Positions 47,188-58,692 are shown, numbered from the stretch's first letter. The stretch: 64,000 bases of DNA from Silurus meridionalis (GCF_014805685.1 NC_060886.1:29097362-29161361); one strand, 5' to 3'. Numbers and translations are program-made. Notes: a model not told the origin generated them from the sequence alone.

Positions 47188-48439
47188 TTCCTTTATTATA
47201 AAAATATTCCTTTCCTGGAAACCCTGGATGGCGTCGTACATCCACACCACTGGAATCCAGGTCCATCGCAAGGCGTTCCAGTCTCATGCATACTAATTCC
47301 GGCTTTAAAAGTAGCTGGAGAGTTTTGTTTCGAAATGAAAGCGCACCTAATCTTTAAGCGACTACCGATCGCTGCAATATTACCTCTCTTGCATGGACTA
47401 CATTTTTTCCGTGGGCCTTGACAGCAGGATATCTTGTTTCAAGCTGTTAGAAATATTGCTTCTGTATATTCGATATCACTCCCACGTATAGCGAAATTGA
47501 ACGCGGCTTGAAAAAGCAGTAGCGATACCAAGCATTGTTGTTGAGCTCATACCTCAAAGTCTCCTGCCGTAAAAGATAAGAACGGTACGGTACGACTAAT
47601 AATTATTAGTTTGATTTTCCGAATCCGCCTGAAGGTTTATAAAAATATAAGAAGAAAAAAAGGTATCCCGTCCCAGTCATATCTAATAGATGAGTTCTTT
47701 GGTCTTTTTTTTTGCATTTTAAAACAACAATTGCTTCATACACACACACTAATTATACACACACTCCTGTTCCTGGATAGAAGACGTGTCTGCTGGGAAC
47801 ACAATGAAGTTAAAGTGCTCTTGTTCCCCAGTCACTACTCGGAATTGGCATTATCTCGCAGCACGCTCCCGAGATTTCTTCCCAGGGTTCATTCATTTTT
47901 CATAGACGAGTGTGCCAATAATGACAAAGACGCCATGAAAGGCATTTTAATATCGCTCGTCGCGTGTCTCATAAAAATTATTAAGTTAAATATTTAGAAA
48001 TGCTGCGCCCCGGCCGCCTGGGTCACATCAAACAAGGACGGAAATGAAATGCAGAACCGGGGCGGGATGTCGTACGCTCGAAATATGTCACCTTGTAAAT
48101 GTGCGCATGTACTGCGAGTGTGTGTGGGTTTAAAAAAAGGGGAAAAAGAGACGAGTGAACAACAGAGACTTTCTAATGTCTTTATAGTAATAATAACCAG
48201 AACGTTTTTAAAATCGAGGGCAGGTATCGTACGTTCCAGTGAGGAAATACTTTTCTACATTTCCTGATGCAGTTATCAATTCAAGGAAGTTAAAAAAAAT
48301 GTAAAATTTGTAAAAGATTTTCTAGAACGCAATTCCAGGTAAGAGAAACCTTCGATTTTATTGTTGTGGTGTTTCGTATGCTCTGGGTTGGACGGTTTTC
48401 CCAGTACCTCCAATAAACATGATGGAAGATCGATCTGGA

Positions 48440-48505
48440 AGTGGTAGCGTAGTGAAGATACCTGATTGCAAATCCCAGCATTACCAAGCTTCCACTGTTG
48501 AGTTT
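48440..48505 (+). repeat. SINE fragment beside the Tc1 insertion
   Basis: ggaagtggtagcgtagtgaa, gcaaatcccagcattaccaa, gcttccactgttgag resemble the SINE family. The tail is missing. Confidence 0.45.
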
Positions 48506-48529
48506 TTAAACACTGTTTAGGTGAACATA

Positions 48530-50085
48530 CAGGGAGTGCAGAATTATTAGGCAAGTTGTATTTTTGAGGATTAATTTTATTTGAGGATTTAATTTGAACA
48601 ACAACCATGTTCTCAATGAACACAAAAACTCATTAATATCAAAGCTGAATATTTTTGGAAGTAGTTTTAGTTTTAGCTATTTTAGGGGGATATCTGTGTG
48701 TGCAGGTGACTATTACTGTGCATAATTATTAGGCAACTTAACAAAAAACAAATTTATACCCATTTCAATTATTTATTTTTACCAGTGAAACCAATATAAC
48801 ATCTCAACATTCACAAATATACATTTCTGACATTCAAAACCAAACAAAACAAATCAGTGACCAATATAGCCACCTTTCTTTGCAAGGACACTCAAAAGCC
48901 TGCCATCCATGGATTCTGTCAGTGTTTTGATCTGTTCACCATCAACATTGCGTGCAGCAGCAACCACAGCCTCCCAGACACTGTTCAGAGAGGTGTACTG
49001 TTTTCCTCCTTGTAAATCGCACATTTGATGATGGACCACAGGTTCTCAATGGGGTTCAGATCAGGTGAACAAGGAGGCCATATCATTAGATTTTCTTCTT
49101 TTATACCCTTTCTTGCCAGCCACGCTGTGGAGTACTTGGACGTGTGTGATGGAGCATTGTCCTGCATGAAAATCATGTTTTTCTTGAAGGATGCAGACTT
49201 CTTCCTGTACCACTGCTTGAAGAAGGTGTCTTCCAGAAACTGGCAGTAGGACTGGGAGTTCAGCTTGACTCCATCCTCAACCCGAAAAGGCCCCACAAGC
49301 TCATCTTTGATGATACCAGCCCAAACCAGTACTCCACCTCCACCTTGCTGGCGCCTGAGTCGGACTGGAGCTCTCTGCCCTTTACCAATCCAGCCACGGG
49401 CCCATCCATCTGGCCCATCAAGACTCACTCTCATTTCATCAGTCCATAAAACCTTAGAAAATCAGTCTTGAGATATTTCTTGGCCCAGTCTTGACGTTTC
49501 AGCTTGTGTGTCTTGTTCAGTGGTGGTCGACTTTCTGCCTTTCTTACCTTGGCCATGTCTCTGAGTATTGCACACCTTGTGCTTTTGGGCACCCAGTGAT
49601 GTTGCAGCTCTGAAATATGGCCAAACTGGTGGCAAGTGGCATCTTGGCAGCTGCACGCTTGACTTTTCTCAGTTCACGGGCAGTTATTTTGCGCCTTGGT
49701 TTTTCCACACGCTTCTTGCGACCCTGTTGACTATTTTGAATGAAACGCTTGATTGTTCGATGATCACGCTTCAGAAGCTTGGCTATTTTAAGACTGCTGC
49801 ATCCCTCTGCAATATATCTCACTATTTTTGAATTTTCTGAGCCTGTCAAGTCCTTCTTTTGACCCATTTTGCCAAAGGAAAGGAAGTTGCCTAATAATTA
49901 TGCACACCTGATATAGGGTGTTGATGTCATTAGACCACACCCCTTCTCATTACAGAGATGCACATCACCTAATATGCTTAATTGGTAGTAGGCTTTCCAG
50001 CCTATACAGCTTGGAGTAAGACAACATGCATAACGAGGATGATGTGGTCAAAATACTCATTTGCCTAATAATTCTGCACTCCCTG
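48530..50085 (-). mobile_element. Tc1/mariner element, DD37E-type, nearly complete
   Basis: A 1,556-base element with a perfect 25-base terminal inverted repeat (48530-48554 and 50061-50085, starting cagggagtgcagaattatta) and TA on both sides (48528-48529, 50086-50087), the Tc1/mariner target duplication. A second inner copy of the repeat (ataattattaggcaactta near 48722, and its complement near 49885) gives an IR/DR layout. The transposase lies on the minus strand. Catalytic aspartate DNAPSHTS and glutamate PIENLW are 37 residues apart, so DD37E rather than DD34E. Confidence 0.93.
48985..49867 (-). pseudogene. frameshifted DD37E transposase gene
   Basis: N-terminal frame from 49867 (MGQKKDLTGSENSKIV, helix-turn-helix RYIAEGCSSLKIAKLLKRDH, then basic GRKKRVEKPRRK) runs to about 49550. 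The reading frame then shifts and resumes as MRVSLDGPDGWARGW at 49434, continuing through MIFMQDNAPSHTSKYS and PPCSPDLNPIENLWSIIKCA to 48985. At least one indel around 49440-49560 separates DNA-binding and catalytic parts. It is not expected to make active enzyme. Confidence 0.88.
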
Positions 50086-50917
50086 TAAGTGAAAATTGTA
50101 GTGCGCTTTGTACGGCAAAATAACAATTTTAATAAATAAGTTAAGGGTAACTTGTTGCATGAGCACAGTGCCCCAGTGTGGCAGCTTCACTTGTAAAAGT
50201 GCAAAAGTATTTGCCTTCATATGTACTTAAGTATCCAAAGAACTATGATTTATAATGGCTATAATGTTCCTATTATTATTTTTGTCACAAGACTCTTTAC
50301 TTAATTAACGTGTGATGTTACTCTCAGCACACCGATCTATTCATAGAAACATGTTATTGAGTTAAACACTGATTTCTATTCAAATGATCATGAGCTCAAA
50401 ACAACTTTTTAAATAATTTCACAAGTTTTGCGGCGAGTCTGGAGTTTCTTCTATCATTTTATTCCTCTCAAAATGTTCTTGAAATATTGAACTGATGCTG
50501 AACTGTATGTTGGTGATCAGTAGATACACCAAGCGCCGATCAAAACAAGTTCAAAACGGAGCAAACGCTCGACCCTGATCGGTGGTTTCCTGCGTGTTTG
50601 ACCAGTTTTTATCCTCATAAATAAAAAGGAATGACTGATTTTGCAAAATGTAGTTGAGTGACATGGAAGAAATTGACTCCCCAAATGGAAATACTTCAGT
50701 AAAGAACAGATACGTGAAAAAGCTACTTCATTACATTGACTTTGTTACTGTCCAACACTGATTGTGATACTGGGGCTTAAACCCCCGACAATCCGATCAG
50801 AAGCCAAGAAAACCCACTGAGCTTCCACTTCCCCAGTCTCCATTACAGCACACCTGAAATCCACCAGACTGTTATATGTATGTATATATAACTATATGTG
50901 TGTGAGTGTAGATATAC

Positions 50918-51103
50918 CTGTCGGTAACTAGATGTAAAAGCCCCCAAATAGGCGACTATAGCAGCTGAAATGAGAATATCTCCAGTTAAATTGGTGTAGA
51001 GTTCTCCGAGGTTCAGTGCCGTCTCACTCCACCGGGTCTTCTCCCCTCCCAAGCCACCGATCAGCTGTTCTGCTCTCTTCAGCTTCTTACTGCACAGCTC
51101 GAC
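50918..51103 (-). CDS. dnah7: dnah7 exon 13 (end of stalk, start of AAA5)
   Basis: 62 codons: VELCSKKLKRAEQLIGGLGG, EKTRWSETALNLGELYTNLT, GDILISAAIVAYLGAFTSSY RQ. RAEQLIGGLGGEKTRW and GDILISAAIVAYLGAFT are dynein signatures at the stalk base and AAA5. Confidence 0.98.
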
Positions 51104-52699
51104 CTATTACAAATGGTATCAAACATCAAGAGGCATCAAACATTGAGGGGTTGAATGAATCCAATTCATATCCGGCGCCTACTCTCTTTAAATTGTCTGT
51201 TGTTGGTGGTAAAATGGCAACTCCTTATATCATCAATGCTACGTTCATAACCTGAACCTGAGCACCTACATTCTCCATGGTCAAAAAGTTTTTTTCAAAC
51301 GTCGGAAAAATCCATGACCAGAAGAAGAAAATCCGAGTATTAAAAGGGAAATGTTTCTCAGAGGTAGCATTTAGGGAAGAGTTAGACGTTTACCCCTGGG
51401 GTGATGTTCGATATGCTCGGGGGAGCATGGCATAAACAATCTTCTCCATTGAACAGGGGAAAAAAACAGACAGGCTGGGAAAAATATATAAATAAATACA
51501 CAGAGAGAAAAGACAAGGGAAAGAAAAGAAAGAGGAAACATGAAAGGTAGTGAAATAGGGCAGAAAAAGACAGAAGGGCCCTGGTGGTGTGTTTAAGCAA
51601 AAGGGAAAAAAAGAAAAATGACAGCCAGCGCCTATAAACAAATCAGAGTGGTGTGTTTGGGTGGGTGTGTGTATGTAAGGGGGGTGTTTTTGCTTCTGTG
51701 TGTATGCAGAGGGTGGGTTACGAAACGACATCAAAGCGAGAACCGTGTGATGCACAAAGGCAAAGCCATGGGGCTTTCGCAAAGACATACTTCACAGAAG
51801 ATAAAACTACTAAGAAAAGTAAAAAAAAAAACAACGTAAACAAAGCCCACACAAAAAGACTATCAAAAAAAGGGGCAGAATTTGTAATCGGTTCAAGTTT
51901 GATTGTGTTTTGTCTCTCGGAATGTTTTTTTTTCAAAGAGGCAAGAAAAAGAAAAACTTCTGCACACCCACACTTGATAGATTTCTGCCGCCGACAAAGA
52001 AAAATGTCACCGCAGAGAAGCGATATATTTATCACTGCCAATGATCAAGACGGTTTTTGCATTGTTTAAAAATATAGGCGTGTTCTTTGGGATTGGTTCT
52101 GGATCTTTTCTGACTCTCGAAGATGAATGAGTGGCGTTTACCAATTCCAGAAACTAGTAAATACATTTACACCAATCAGGCATAACATTGACATTATTAC
52201 ATTATGAGAGGTGAAGTGAAAAAAAACTCTGATTATCTCTTCATAATGGCACCTGCTAGTAGGTGGGAAATAATTTGGTGCTCAAAGTTGATGTTAGAAG
52301 TAGAAAAAAATGGTGGCGCGTAAGGATTTGGGCGAGTTTGACAAATTGTGATGTCTAGACATCTGGGTCAGAGCATCTCCAAAACTGCAGCTCTTGTGGG
52401 ATGTTCCCAGTCTGCAGTGGTCAGTATCTATCAAAAGTGCTCCAAGGAAGGAACAGTGGTGAACCCTCGACAGGGTCATGGGTGACCGTCATGGATATCA
52501 TGGGTCTGTGTGGTCCAATCCAACAGACGAGCTCCTGTAGCCAAAATTGCAGAAGAAGTTGGTGCTGCAATTTTGAAGTCAATACTTTTTTGGCAGCAAA
52601 AGGGGGACCAACACAATATTAGGCAGGTGGTCATAATTTTATGCCAGATCAGTATATAACTTATACTTCGAATGTAGATAGTATTAAAATAAGTCTAAC
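51104..52699 (-). other. dnah7 intron with Tc1-like element
   Basis: 1.6 kb. A Tc1-like deletion derivative occupies 52168-52658; the purine-rich 51470-51620 and the rest are unrecognised. Confidence 0.75.
52168..52658 (+). mobile_element. internally deleted Tc1-like element E1
   Basis: Left end acaccaatcaggcataacat, right end cataattttatgccagatca followed by gtata, an inverted pair. Interior keeps gcagtggtcagtatctatca and aagtgctccaaggaaggaac from a transposase gene, and gggggaccaacacaatatta before the right end. Family relative at 56410-56880. Confidence 0.65.
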
Positions 52700-52880
52700 T
52701 TGATTTTCCAGGTCAGCTTTCTTGTTCTTGTTGGCCTCCAGAGTCTCTTGAAGTTTGGCCAATTTGTCCTGGACCTCCTTTAGTGCTGCCTGCTTCTTCT
52801 GGAGACTCTCCGTGGCTACCTTCAGTTTAGCCTCCGCTTGGGCCAACTTCTCTTTCTTCGGCGCAACAACTTTTGCAACC
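52700..52880 (-). CDS. dnah7: dnah7 exon 12 (stalk helix 2)
   Basis: Completes a split Lys codon, then VAKVVAPKKEKLAQAEAKLK, Gln/Lys/Glu-rich coiled coil (QKKQAALKEVQDKLAKLQET) to KKADLENQ. This is the returning helix of the antiparallel stalk. Confidence 0.97.
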
Positions 52881-53004
52881 CTGTAGAAAAAGACATGATT
52901 GATTTCATCATAAACCCTTTGGAGAATGATCGATCAGTGACGACTATGAGAATGGCTCATTTAGTGGTATGATTTAAGATGTTCTACATGTTATAGAAAC
53001 TCAC

Positions 53005-53351
53005 TTGTCATAAGAGTCCATAGCACAGACCCACTTGCAGAGGCCCTCAGCTGCGGTGGAGGCTGTCCGGATCTTCTCGGGGACAAAATCTGGGTTGGTG
53101 ATGTATTTGTTGCGAATAATAGTCATGTAAGCGGGCGGAATGTTGTCTTTGTTGTACTCGTGCAGGCTCTGCAGGAACTTCATGTCACCTAAAAGCTTCT
53201 TGGCCGGGCCCCAGAAGTCCTCGATTTTTTTGCCTGAGCCAGAAGTATCAGGGACGCGATCAGGTTTAATACCTTTTAGGATACAAATGGCCTCCATCAC
53301 AAGTTTGACTCCAGCTGGAGGGCTCTTCATGGACTTCACCACTGTAATGTC
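53005..53351 (-). CDS. dnah7: dnah7 exon 11 (microtubule-binding domain)
   Basis: DITVVKSMKSPPAGVKLVME, SGKKIEDFWGPAKKLLGDMK, IPPAYMTIIRNKYI and STAAEGLCKWVCAMDSYD. KSPPAGVKLVMEAICIL and the FW-x-x-AKKLL segment mark the microtubule-binding tip of the stalk. The intron before it uses a GC donor. Confidence 0.98.
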
Positions 53352-53433
53352 CTACAAAGAAACAAAGAAAGTTTTGGGCTGTGGTGCTGGAGGTAATTAT
53401 ATTATATTTGTGTAAGAGTGCGTGTTTTCTTGC

Positions 53434-53764
53434 CTGTGGAGTAAGTGTATCAAGTGCTGCCAGAGCTGACTCTAAGATAGGCAAAGCCACAGCCAAGTCG
53501 GCGTCACATTCATCTTTGATGGCCTTAGCAGCAGTGGCCTGTTCATTTGCTACTGCCTCATCGATCCGGACTACCTTCTCTGTCTCGGCCACCTCCACTG
53601 ACTCATGCTCAATCACCACCATCATCTCATCCACCTGTTTACTAGCCACATGGAGCTGAGGCTGAAGTGCCTCCAGCTCCACTTGCATGGTGGCCACTTG
53701 AGCGGCAGCAGAGTTCAGCTTTTCCAGACCAATCTCATAGCGTTGTTTTAGTTTCATGACCTCC
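53434..53764 (-). CDS. dnah7: dnah7 exon 10 (stalk helix 1), GC splice donor
   Basis: Completes a split Thr codon, then EVMKLKQRYEIGLEKLNSAA and a long coiled coil to DADLAVALPILESALAALDT LTPQ. The only donor that keeps frame is CAG/GCAAGA at 53433-53432, a GC-AG intron of 82 bases with good flanking consensus. Confidence 0.95.
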
Positions 53765-53879
53765 CTGTAGAAAAGAAGATGCCATTCCATTATAGTAATG
53801 TACATGTTCAAGCATCAGCTCAAATTCTAAATATATACAGTAAATGCACATATAATTAATCTAGACCCTAGGCCCTTAC

Positions 53880-54109
53880 GTTCTCTTGCACTCCAGCAGG
53901 ACTTTAAAGGTGGAGATGAGCTCCAGGTAGGAAGTCGGGGTCACATAGTTGTGGCGCTGCAACTCAGCCAGAAAGCGTGCCGAGAGATTGATGGTGGACG
54001 TGTGGAAGCTTTGGCACATGTCTATGCAGCCAGCACGAGCATCATCAGTCATCTCGATGTCCTCCAGGAACCGGGATGCTACAGCCTGTAGAGCATCATT
54101 GGGCCAGCT
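53880..54109 (-). CDS. dnah7: dnah7 exon 9 (end of AAA4)
   Basis: SWPNDALQAVASRFLEDIEM, IDMCQSFHTSTINLSARFLA, NYVTPTSYLELISTFKVLLE CKR. NYVTPTSYLELISTFK is a dynein motif immediately before the stalk. Donor ac/gtaagg splits a Thr codon. Confidence 0.97.
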
Positions 54110-54472
54110 CTTAGGGGGGAAAAAAATCAATAACACAATAGGATGATTGCTGGTAACAGGTAGTCACATAGAGTCTACAGGCAATGTAATGTGGCCATCA
54201 AATAGCTATGACATGCATCACATGGACATTAAACTCTGTCTTCATATAGTTTGCTTTGTGGACACGGCCATCACCATTCTGGAACATGTTTGGGCCTCTT
54301 AGTTCAGTTATACAGCATAAAAAGTCTATACAATTTAGTTTCAGCAAATATTTTGTACAAGAACACCTTCAATGAACTCTAATACTTAATTGTATAATGT
54401 ACTTAATTTAGTGATTTCATCCCAGTTCCCATTGGTGTATCTAAGAGACCAGAATAACTATGCAATGCTGAC
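54110..54472 (-). other. dnah7 intron, nothing recognised
   Basis: 363 bases with a poly-pyrimidine tract near the acceptor of exon 9; no repeat named. Confidence 0.7.
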
Positions 54473-55345
54473 CTGAAACCAGTCTATAGTGCAGCAGTTG
54501 ATAAGTGCAGGGAAACGTCTCAGGCGGCCTCGAAAGGCGTCACCAATTGGACTCATGGCCAGCACCACGTGTAACTGACTCCGACAGCGCTCTACAAAAA
54601 AGTTGAACAATGCCAAAGGACTTCCATCTGTCTGCTTCTCCCGCTCCCTCTGGCGATCCAAGACCCGCATACGCTCACAGATCTCCTGCTTCTCATCCGC
54701 AGCAAAGAGATTGGGAACTTCACCAGTGTTGAGCAAATTGCTAACATCTTCAAGGAAGAGCTCCATCTTTATCTGAGTGTCGGTAAAAAGGAAGACACCG
54801 TGGGTCTCGCCAGATGTGGATTTGCGCATAATGTTTTTCAGGTCATCACGCCATTCGGTCATGCCATAACTCCTGGAGATCTCCACCTGGAAGAGTTCGG
54901 CTTCAGCCATGTAAGCAGCCAGGCGAGTCAGGGACTGCCTCCCGCTCCCTCCAACACCAACCAGGAGCGCATGGCCCCGTGGTTGTTTTAGGATCCGAGA
55001 GATCCTGCAGACATGCTCGATTGCGAATCGGAAGAGCACTAGGTTCATGGAAGCCTTGCTGATGTTGTTAAATTCCTCCAGGTGGGCCTCCACCACTTGG
55101 CGTAACTGATCGAGGTCACCAACCTCGCGGTAGTTACGGTCTTCACCCTTGGGGTCATGGAAATCACAGAACATGAGGCTGCGAAGATCATCTTCAGTTA
55201 CACATCCGTCAGAGTCAAAATCCAGGTGTTTGAAGAGCTGATGGAAATCCTCCTTCAGGTGGGACTTGCAGACCTCTTGCAAGAAGCCCACCATCCATGA
55301 GCGGTCTGATGGATGAACCAATCGGTCGTAATAAACTCTCTGCAC
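54473..55345 (-). CDS. dnah7: dnah7 exon 8 (EF-hand-like loop and AAA4)
   Basis: Unusually long exon of 291 codons: [20 protein letters not shown], an EF-hand-like loop [13 protein letters not shown] with Asp at positions 1, 3, 5 and 12, [12 protein letters not shown], then AAA4 P-loop [20 protein letters not shown], Walker-B-like [52 protein letters not shown] and CCTIDWFQ. Recognition as AAA4 rests on the GGSGRQS form. Confidence 0.98.
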
Positions 55346-55459
55346 CTGAGACAAAACGGGTGTTATGTAAGATCTTTTAGATTTTTTTTCAATAACTGAG
55401 AACAAGCCTCCAGTGTAACCCAACAAATAGATTGTTTTAAACTACATTATCACTCCTAC

Positions 55460-55679
55460 CTCATGCACCCACAAGCGTTTGATAGCTTTGGGGTCATCTG
55501 CAGTCTCTGGGCACGATAAGCAAATGCCCTGGATGACACGGGAGAAATCCCGCAGGTTGAAAAGATAATGAGACTTGGCTGGGGTCGGCAGCAAGTTCTT
55601 TGTGGCCTCCTGATAGACTGCCAGGGTGGCACCCACTATCTGCGACGTGAGGCTGGCAAATGCTGGAGGAAAGGGGAGT
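55460..55679 (-). CDS. dnah7: dnah7 exon 7 (AAA3 small domain)
   Basis: [84 protein letters not shown] is a dynein AAA signature. Confidence 0.98.
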
Positions 55680-55828
55680 CTAAGGAAAAGAACAAAATGG
55701 ACCTTTTAGAATGTTATTTATTTACTTATAGTTGGTATTTATTATAAGAATTTCAGAATTATGAAATCAAAAATAATTTAAGCTGTTACACATGTTTCTA
55801 CTCATACACTTGCACCACAGACATTTAC

Positions 55829-55955
55829 CGTATAGTCAAGTGCCAGTTTAAGATTCTGGAGAAAATGGTATACATGGTCTTCTCATCAAATTCATTAATT
55901 GTTATGGTGTTAAAATGACAAAGGAAGCGAGGCGTCACCGGGTTTCTCCCACCGC
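55829..55955 (-). CDS. dnah7: dnah7 exon 6 (AAA3)
   Basis: [20 protein letters not shown] then [37 protein letters not shown] is a conserved dynein AAA3 stretch around sensor I. Codons split at both ends (Gly, Arg). Confidence 0.97.
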
Positions 55956-56177
55956 CTGATTTTGAAAATGACAAAAGGGGCAACAAAAAGACAAGTGGAA
56001 GCACATCAGACCCACATTCCATTATGTTCAGCATTCATAACAAAATTATTCCTCCATTCGATACAAAAACCCTTTTGTCAGGGACAAAATAATGGCATGC
56101 AGTGCTTTGAATTGGAATAAAAATAAAAAACCTTGAATGGTCATTGATCATTGTTTGTGTAAAATTGCCAAACCCAC

Positions 56178-56346
56178 CAGGAGGCCCCATGGCACACATC
56201 AGCTGGATGTCCACCAGGTTGATCATAGAGCAATCCTTTATATCGTACCAGTTCCAGTGGTCCAGCCACTGGCGTAGGAGCTCCACAGGGGGCTGGGCAC
56301 CGTACGTCTCTCTCTCAGGCATATTCACATCATCCACGAACACCAT
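56178..56346 (-). CDS. dnah7: dnah7 exon 5 (AAA3 Walker B)
   Basis: [62 protein letters not shown] is the Walker B motif of AAA3. Confidence 0.98.
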
Positions 56347-56999
56347 CTACACAGCAAACACCTTCAAGCTTTTCTTGCTTAAATCTTACAATAAAATGTA
56401 AACATCTGCAAAACCTGATATACACCGATCAGCCATAGCAATCAAAAACTTGTCGAGGCATGGACTCTACAACACCTTTGAAGGTGTTCTGTTCAATCTG
56501 GCACCAAGAAGACCATTTAATACTACTAAGTTTAATTTGTCCAGCACTTTTCAAAGTTGCTCAATTATATTTGAATTCAACACCTCCAAGTCATGTCCCT
56601 CAATCCATTCTTGAATAAAATTTCCAGTGTGGCACCCCATAGAGTCTGGCCATTTTGGAGATGCACTGACTTTGCCTTTTAGCCATCACATTTTGTTGCT
56701 TGTCAAAGTTAATTAATTTGATTCTTAGCTTGCCAATTTTTTCCGCTTTCAACATATCAACTGACTATTCACTTGTTGCCCGATTTAACTTGCCCCATTC
56801 AAGGTGCCATTGTAACGAGATAATCAGTGTTATTCACTTCACCTTTTGGTGGTTTTAATGCCATGACCAATACAAGTTAATACAACTATAAAGCAATGTA
56901 AGAGCTAGTATTCTTACTTACAAGAACCTGCCAGAAAATTCCACCAGAGAAAAAAACATGCATTATATTTTAATAGTAGAATGCATTAAGATATCATAC
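56347..56999 (-). other. dnah7 intron filled by a Tc1-like element
   Basis: 653 bases; most is the element at 56410-56880. Confidence 0.75.
56410..56880 (+). mobile_element. internally deleted Tc1-like element E2
   Basis: Left end atatacaccgatcagccata and right end ggtggttttaatgccatgac form an inverted pair resembling element E1. The interior is heavily decayed. Confidence 0.55.
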
Positions 57000-57155
57000 C
57001 ATTTTCTTTCCCAGCGGGGGGCCAAACACTCCTTTGCGCCTCTTGTCAAGCTTGGACATGATGATGTTCTGAGTCTGAGCGGCCATAGTTTGGGCTGAAA
57101 AGTTGATTAGTAGCGGATTATATGTCTCCTTGTTGAGTCGATTCAGCAGGAAGTC
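57000..57155 (-). CDS. dnah7: dnah7 exon 4 (AAA3)
   Basis: 52 codons: [52 protein letters not shown]. NFSAQTxAxQTQ and [15 protein letters not shown] are dynein AAA3 signatures. Confidence 0.98.
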
Positions 57156-58692
57156 CTGTGGAGCAACAAAGACTTACAATTACTCTCATGGGATGGGTTT
57201 GGACCACCGGTTCTGCAGATGTATGGCGGGTAAACCAAGAGGACGTGGTATCGTTATTGGGGATATTCGACATCGTAAAGCCTATTCACAAACTTTTAGA
57301 CAATTGCTGCTTTTAAAATATACTATGAAGGTCTGCAGCTAGCGCTACACAGCTTATATACGTTCTTGCATATCGAATGTTTTTTTTTTTTTTTTTTTTT
57401 ATGAATCATTAACAATAATGGCACGTTACAGTTGGCTCCATTTTCAATTGGTCAGCCAATATGTGCAAATCTGTGCACTGCTTTCTCGAGTCTGCATTTC
57501 GCCTGAGCCTGAAACACAATGCATTGAAATCACTTAACGGTTCCTGGAAGCTTAAACTTAAATCTCCTCTGGAACTTTTTATTTCTGTTTGTGCTTCTTT
57601 GATTCGGGGTACTTTCAAATACATTATTAAAAAGCTCTCCGTTCTACGAATGAATGTATAAAAAAAAAAAAAAAAAAAACGATCGCGCGAATGAGTGTCA
57701 GGTGCTTAGTGTGTACTGATTCAGAAGGATGTAAACATAATTGTTGCAAAATGGCTCCTCAAAGTGTTATGCCACCGTGAATCATTCTCACGTACTCGCC
57801 AAATGAGGACTGATCGGCGCCTTCTTGAGCGCGCTATAAAACATGATTCGTTTCGTTCGCCGGTGAAAAACTACTCCCGGACGTACTTTGCCCCTGCACT
57901 TGTAACCGTTAATCTATAGAGAGCACGAGGCAGAGTGTGTGCGAGGATTCCTGTAAATGTGAGTGTGTGTAAAATATGAGCGTAACTAGGCGGGTAATGG
58001 ATGAGGCTGTTAGTGTGATGGATCTCCAGCTGGTCGTGCCAAAAATAGGAGCAGTTTTCCTCTCTTACTCTCGGCTAGAGGGATAGAACTAAAGGAAGGG
58101 GGCGCGGCGGGGCGCCGTCGGTCTCGGCCTGCTGGCTCGTTTATCACGGGCTGCTGTCATGCACATGCATGCACCACACCGATACACGCTCTAGCTCCAG
58201 CAGCGATGAGGTACTGAGAGTGTGAGCGAGAAGCCCCCTCGGTGCTAAATGCGCTTGCTAGAATTTGTCTCCGGTGTATGAGATCCCACAAGGAATTGTT
58301 TATTTCCATCTGCCTTCCATTGTTCCATAGAGGCTGATTAAAAGCTTAAGGGTTTTTTTTTGTTTTTTTTGGAGTAAAGACCTGATAGATTAGTGCCACA
58401 GTGAAAAGGGGGCTATCGTTCCCATTTCTAATTCCGCTAGCTGTAAAAAAATTTGCATAAAGAAGATGGATGAAAGTGTTTAACTCGGTTTTCCAGTGTT
58501 TATCGCATCCCGTACACCTTTTCTTTTTGTTCTTAATTGGCTAATAAAGTGTTTTAGAATGAAGTGGTAACGTGGAATCAGTTGTGAATAGTTGTGATGA
58601 GAGTTGATGACACGTTTTAAATTTCAAGCATCAAAGAAATTTTGTGATTTTGCTGCCATGCCGAAACTTTATCATTATCCGAACCCACTCAC
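57156..58692 (-). other. dnah7 intron, unique-looking sequence
   Basis: 1.5 kb with poly-T (57380-57400), poly-A (57660-57679) and no recognised transposon. 57680-58330 is mixed in composition with a GC-rich patch at 58090-58140. Non-coding as far as I can see. Confidence 0.65.

Larger units (their letters stand above)
46666..50917 (-). other. dnah7 intron with DD37E Tc1 element
   Basis: 4.25 kb, the largest intron in the window. Contains an hAT-like end, unique-looking DNA (47280-48060), a SINE scrap and the best preserved transposon of the window. Confidence 0.85.

Noticed and set aside
47611..47997. 128-residue plus-strand ORF
   Set aside because: No recognisable domain, inside a dynein intron on the opposite strand, composition like non-coding DNA.
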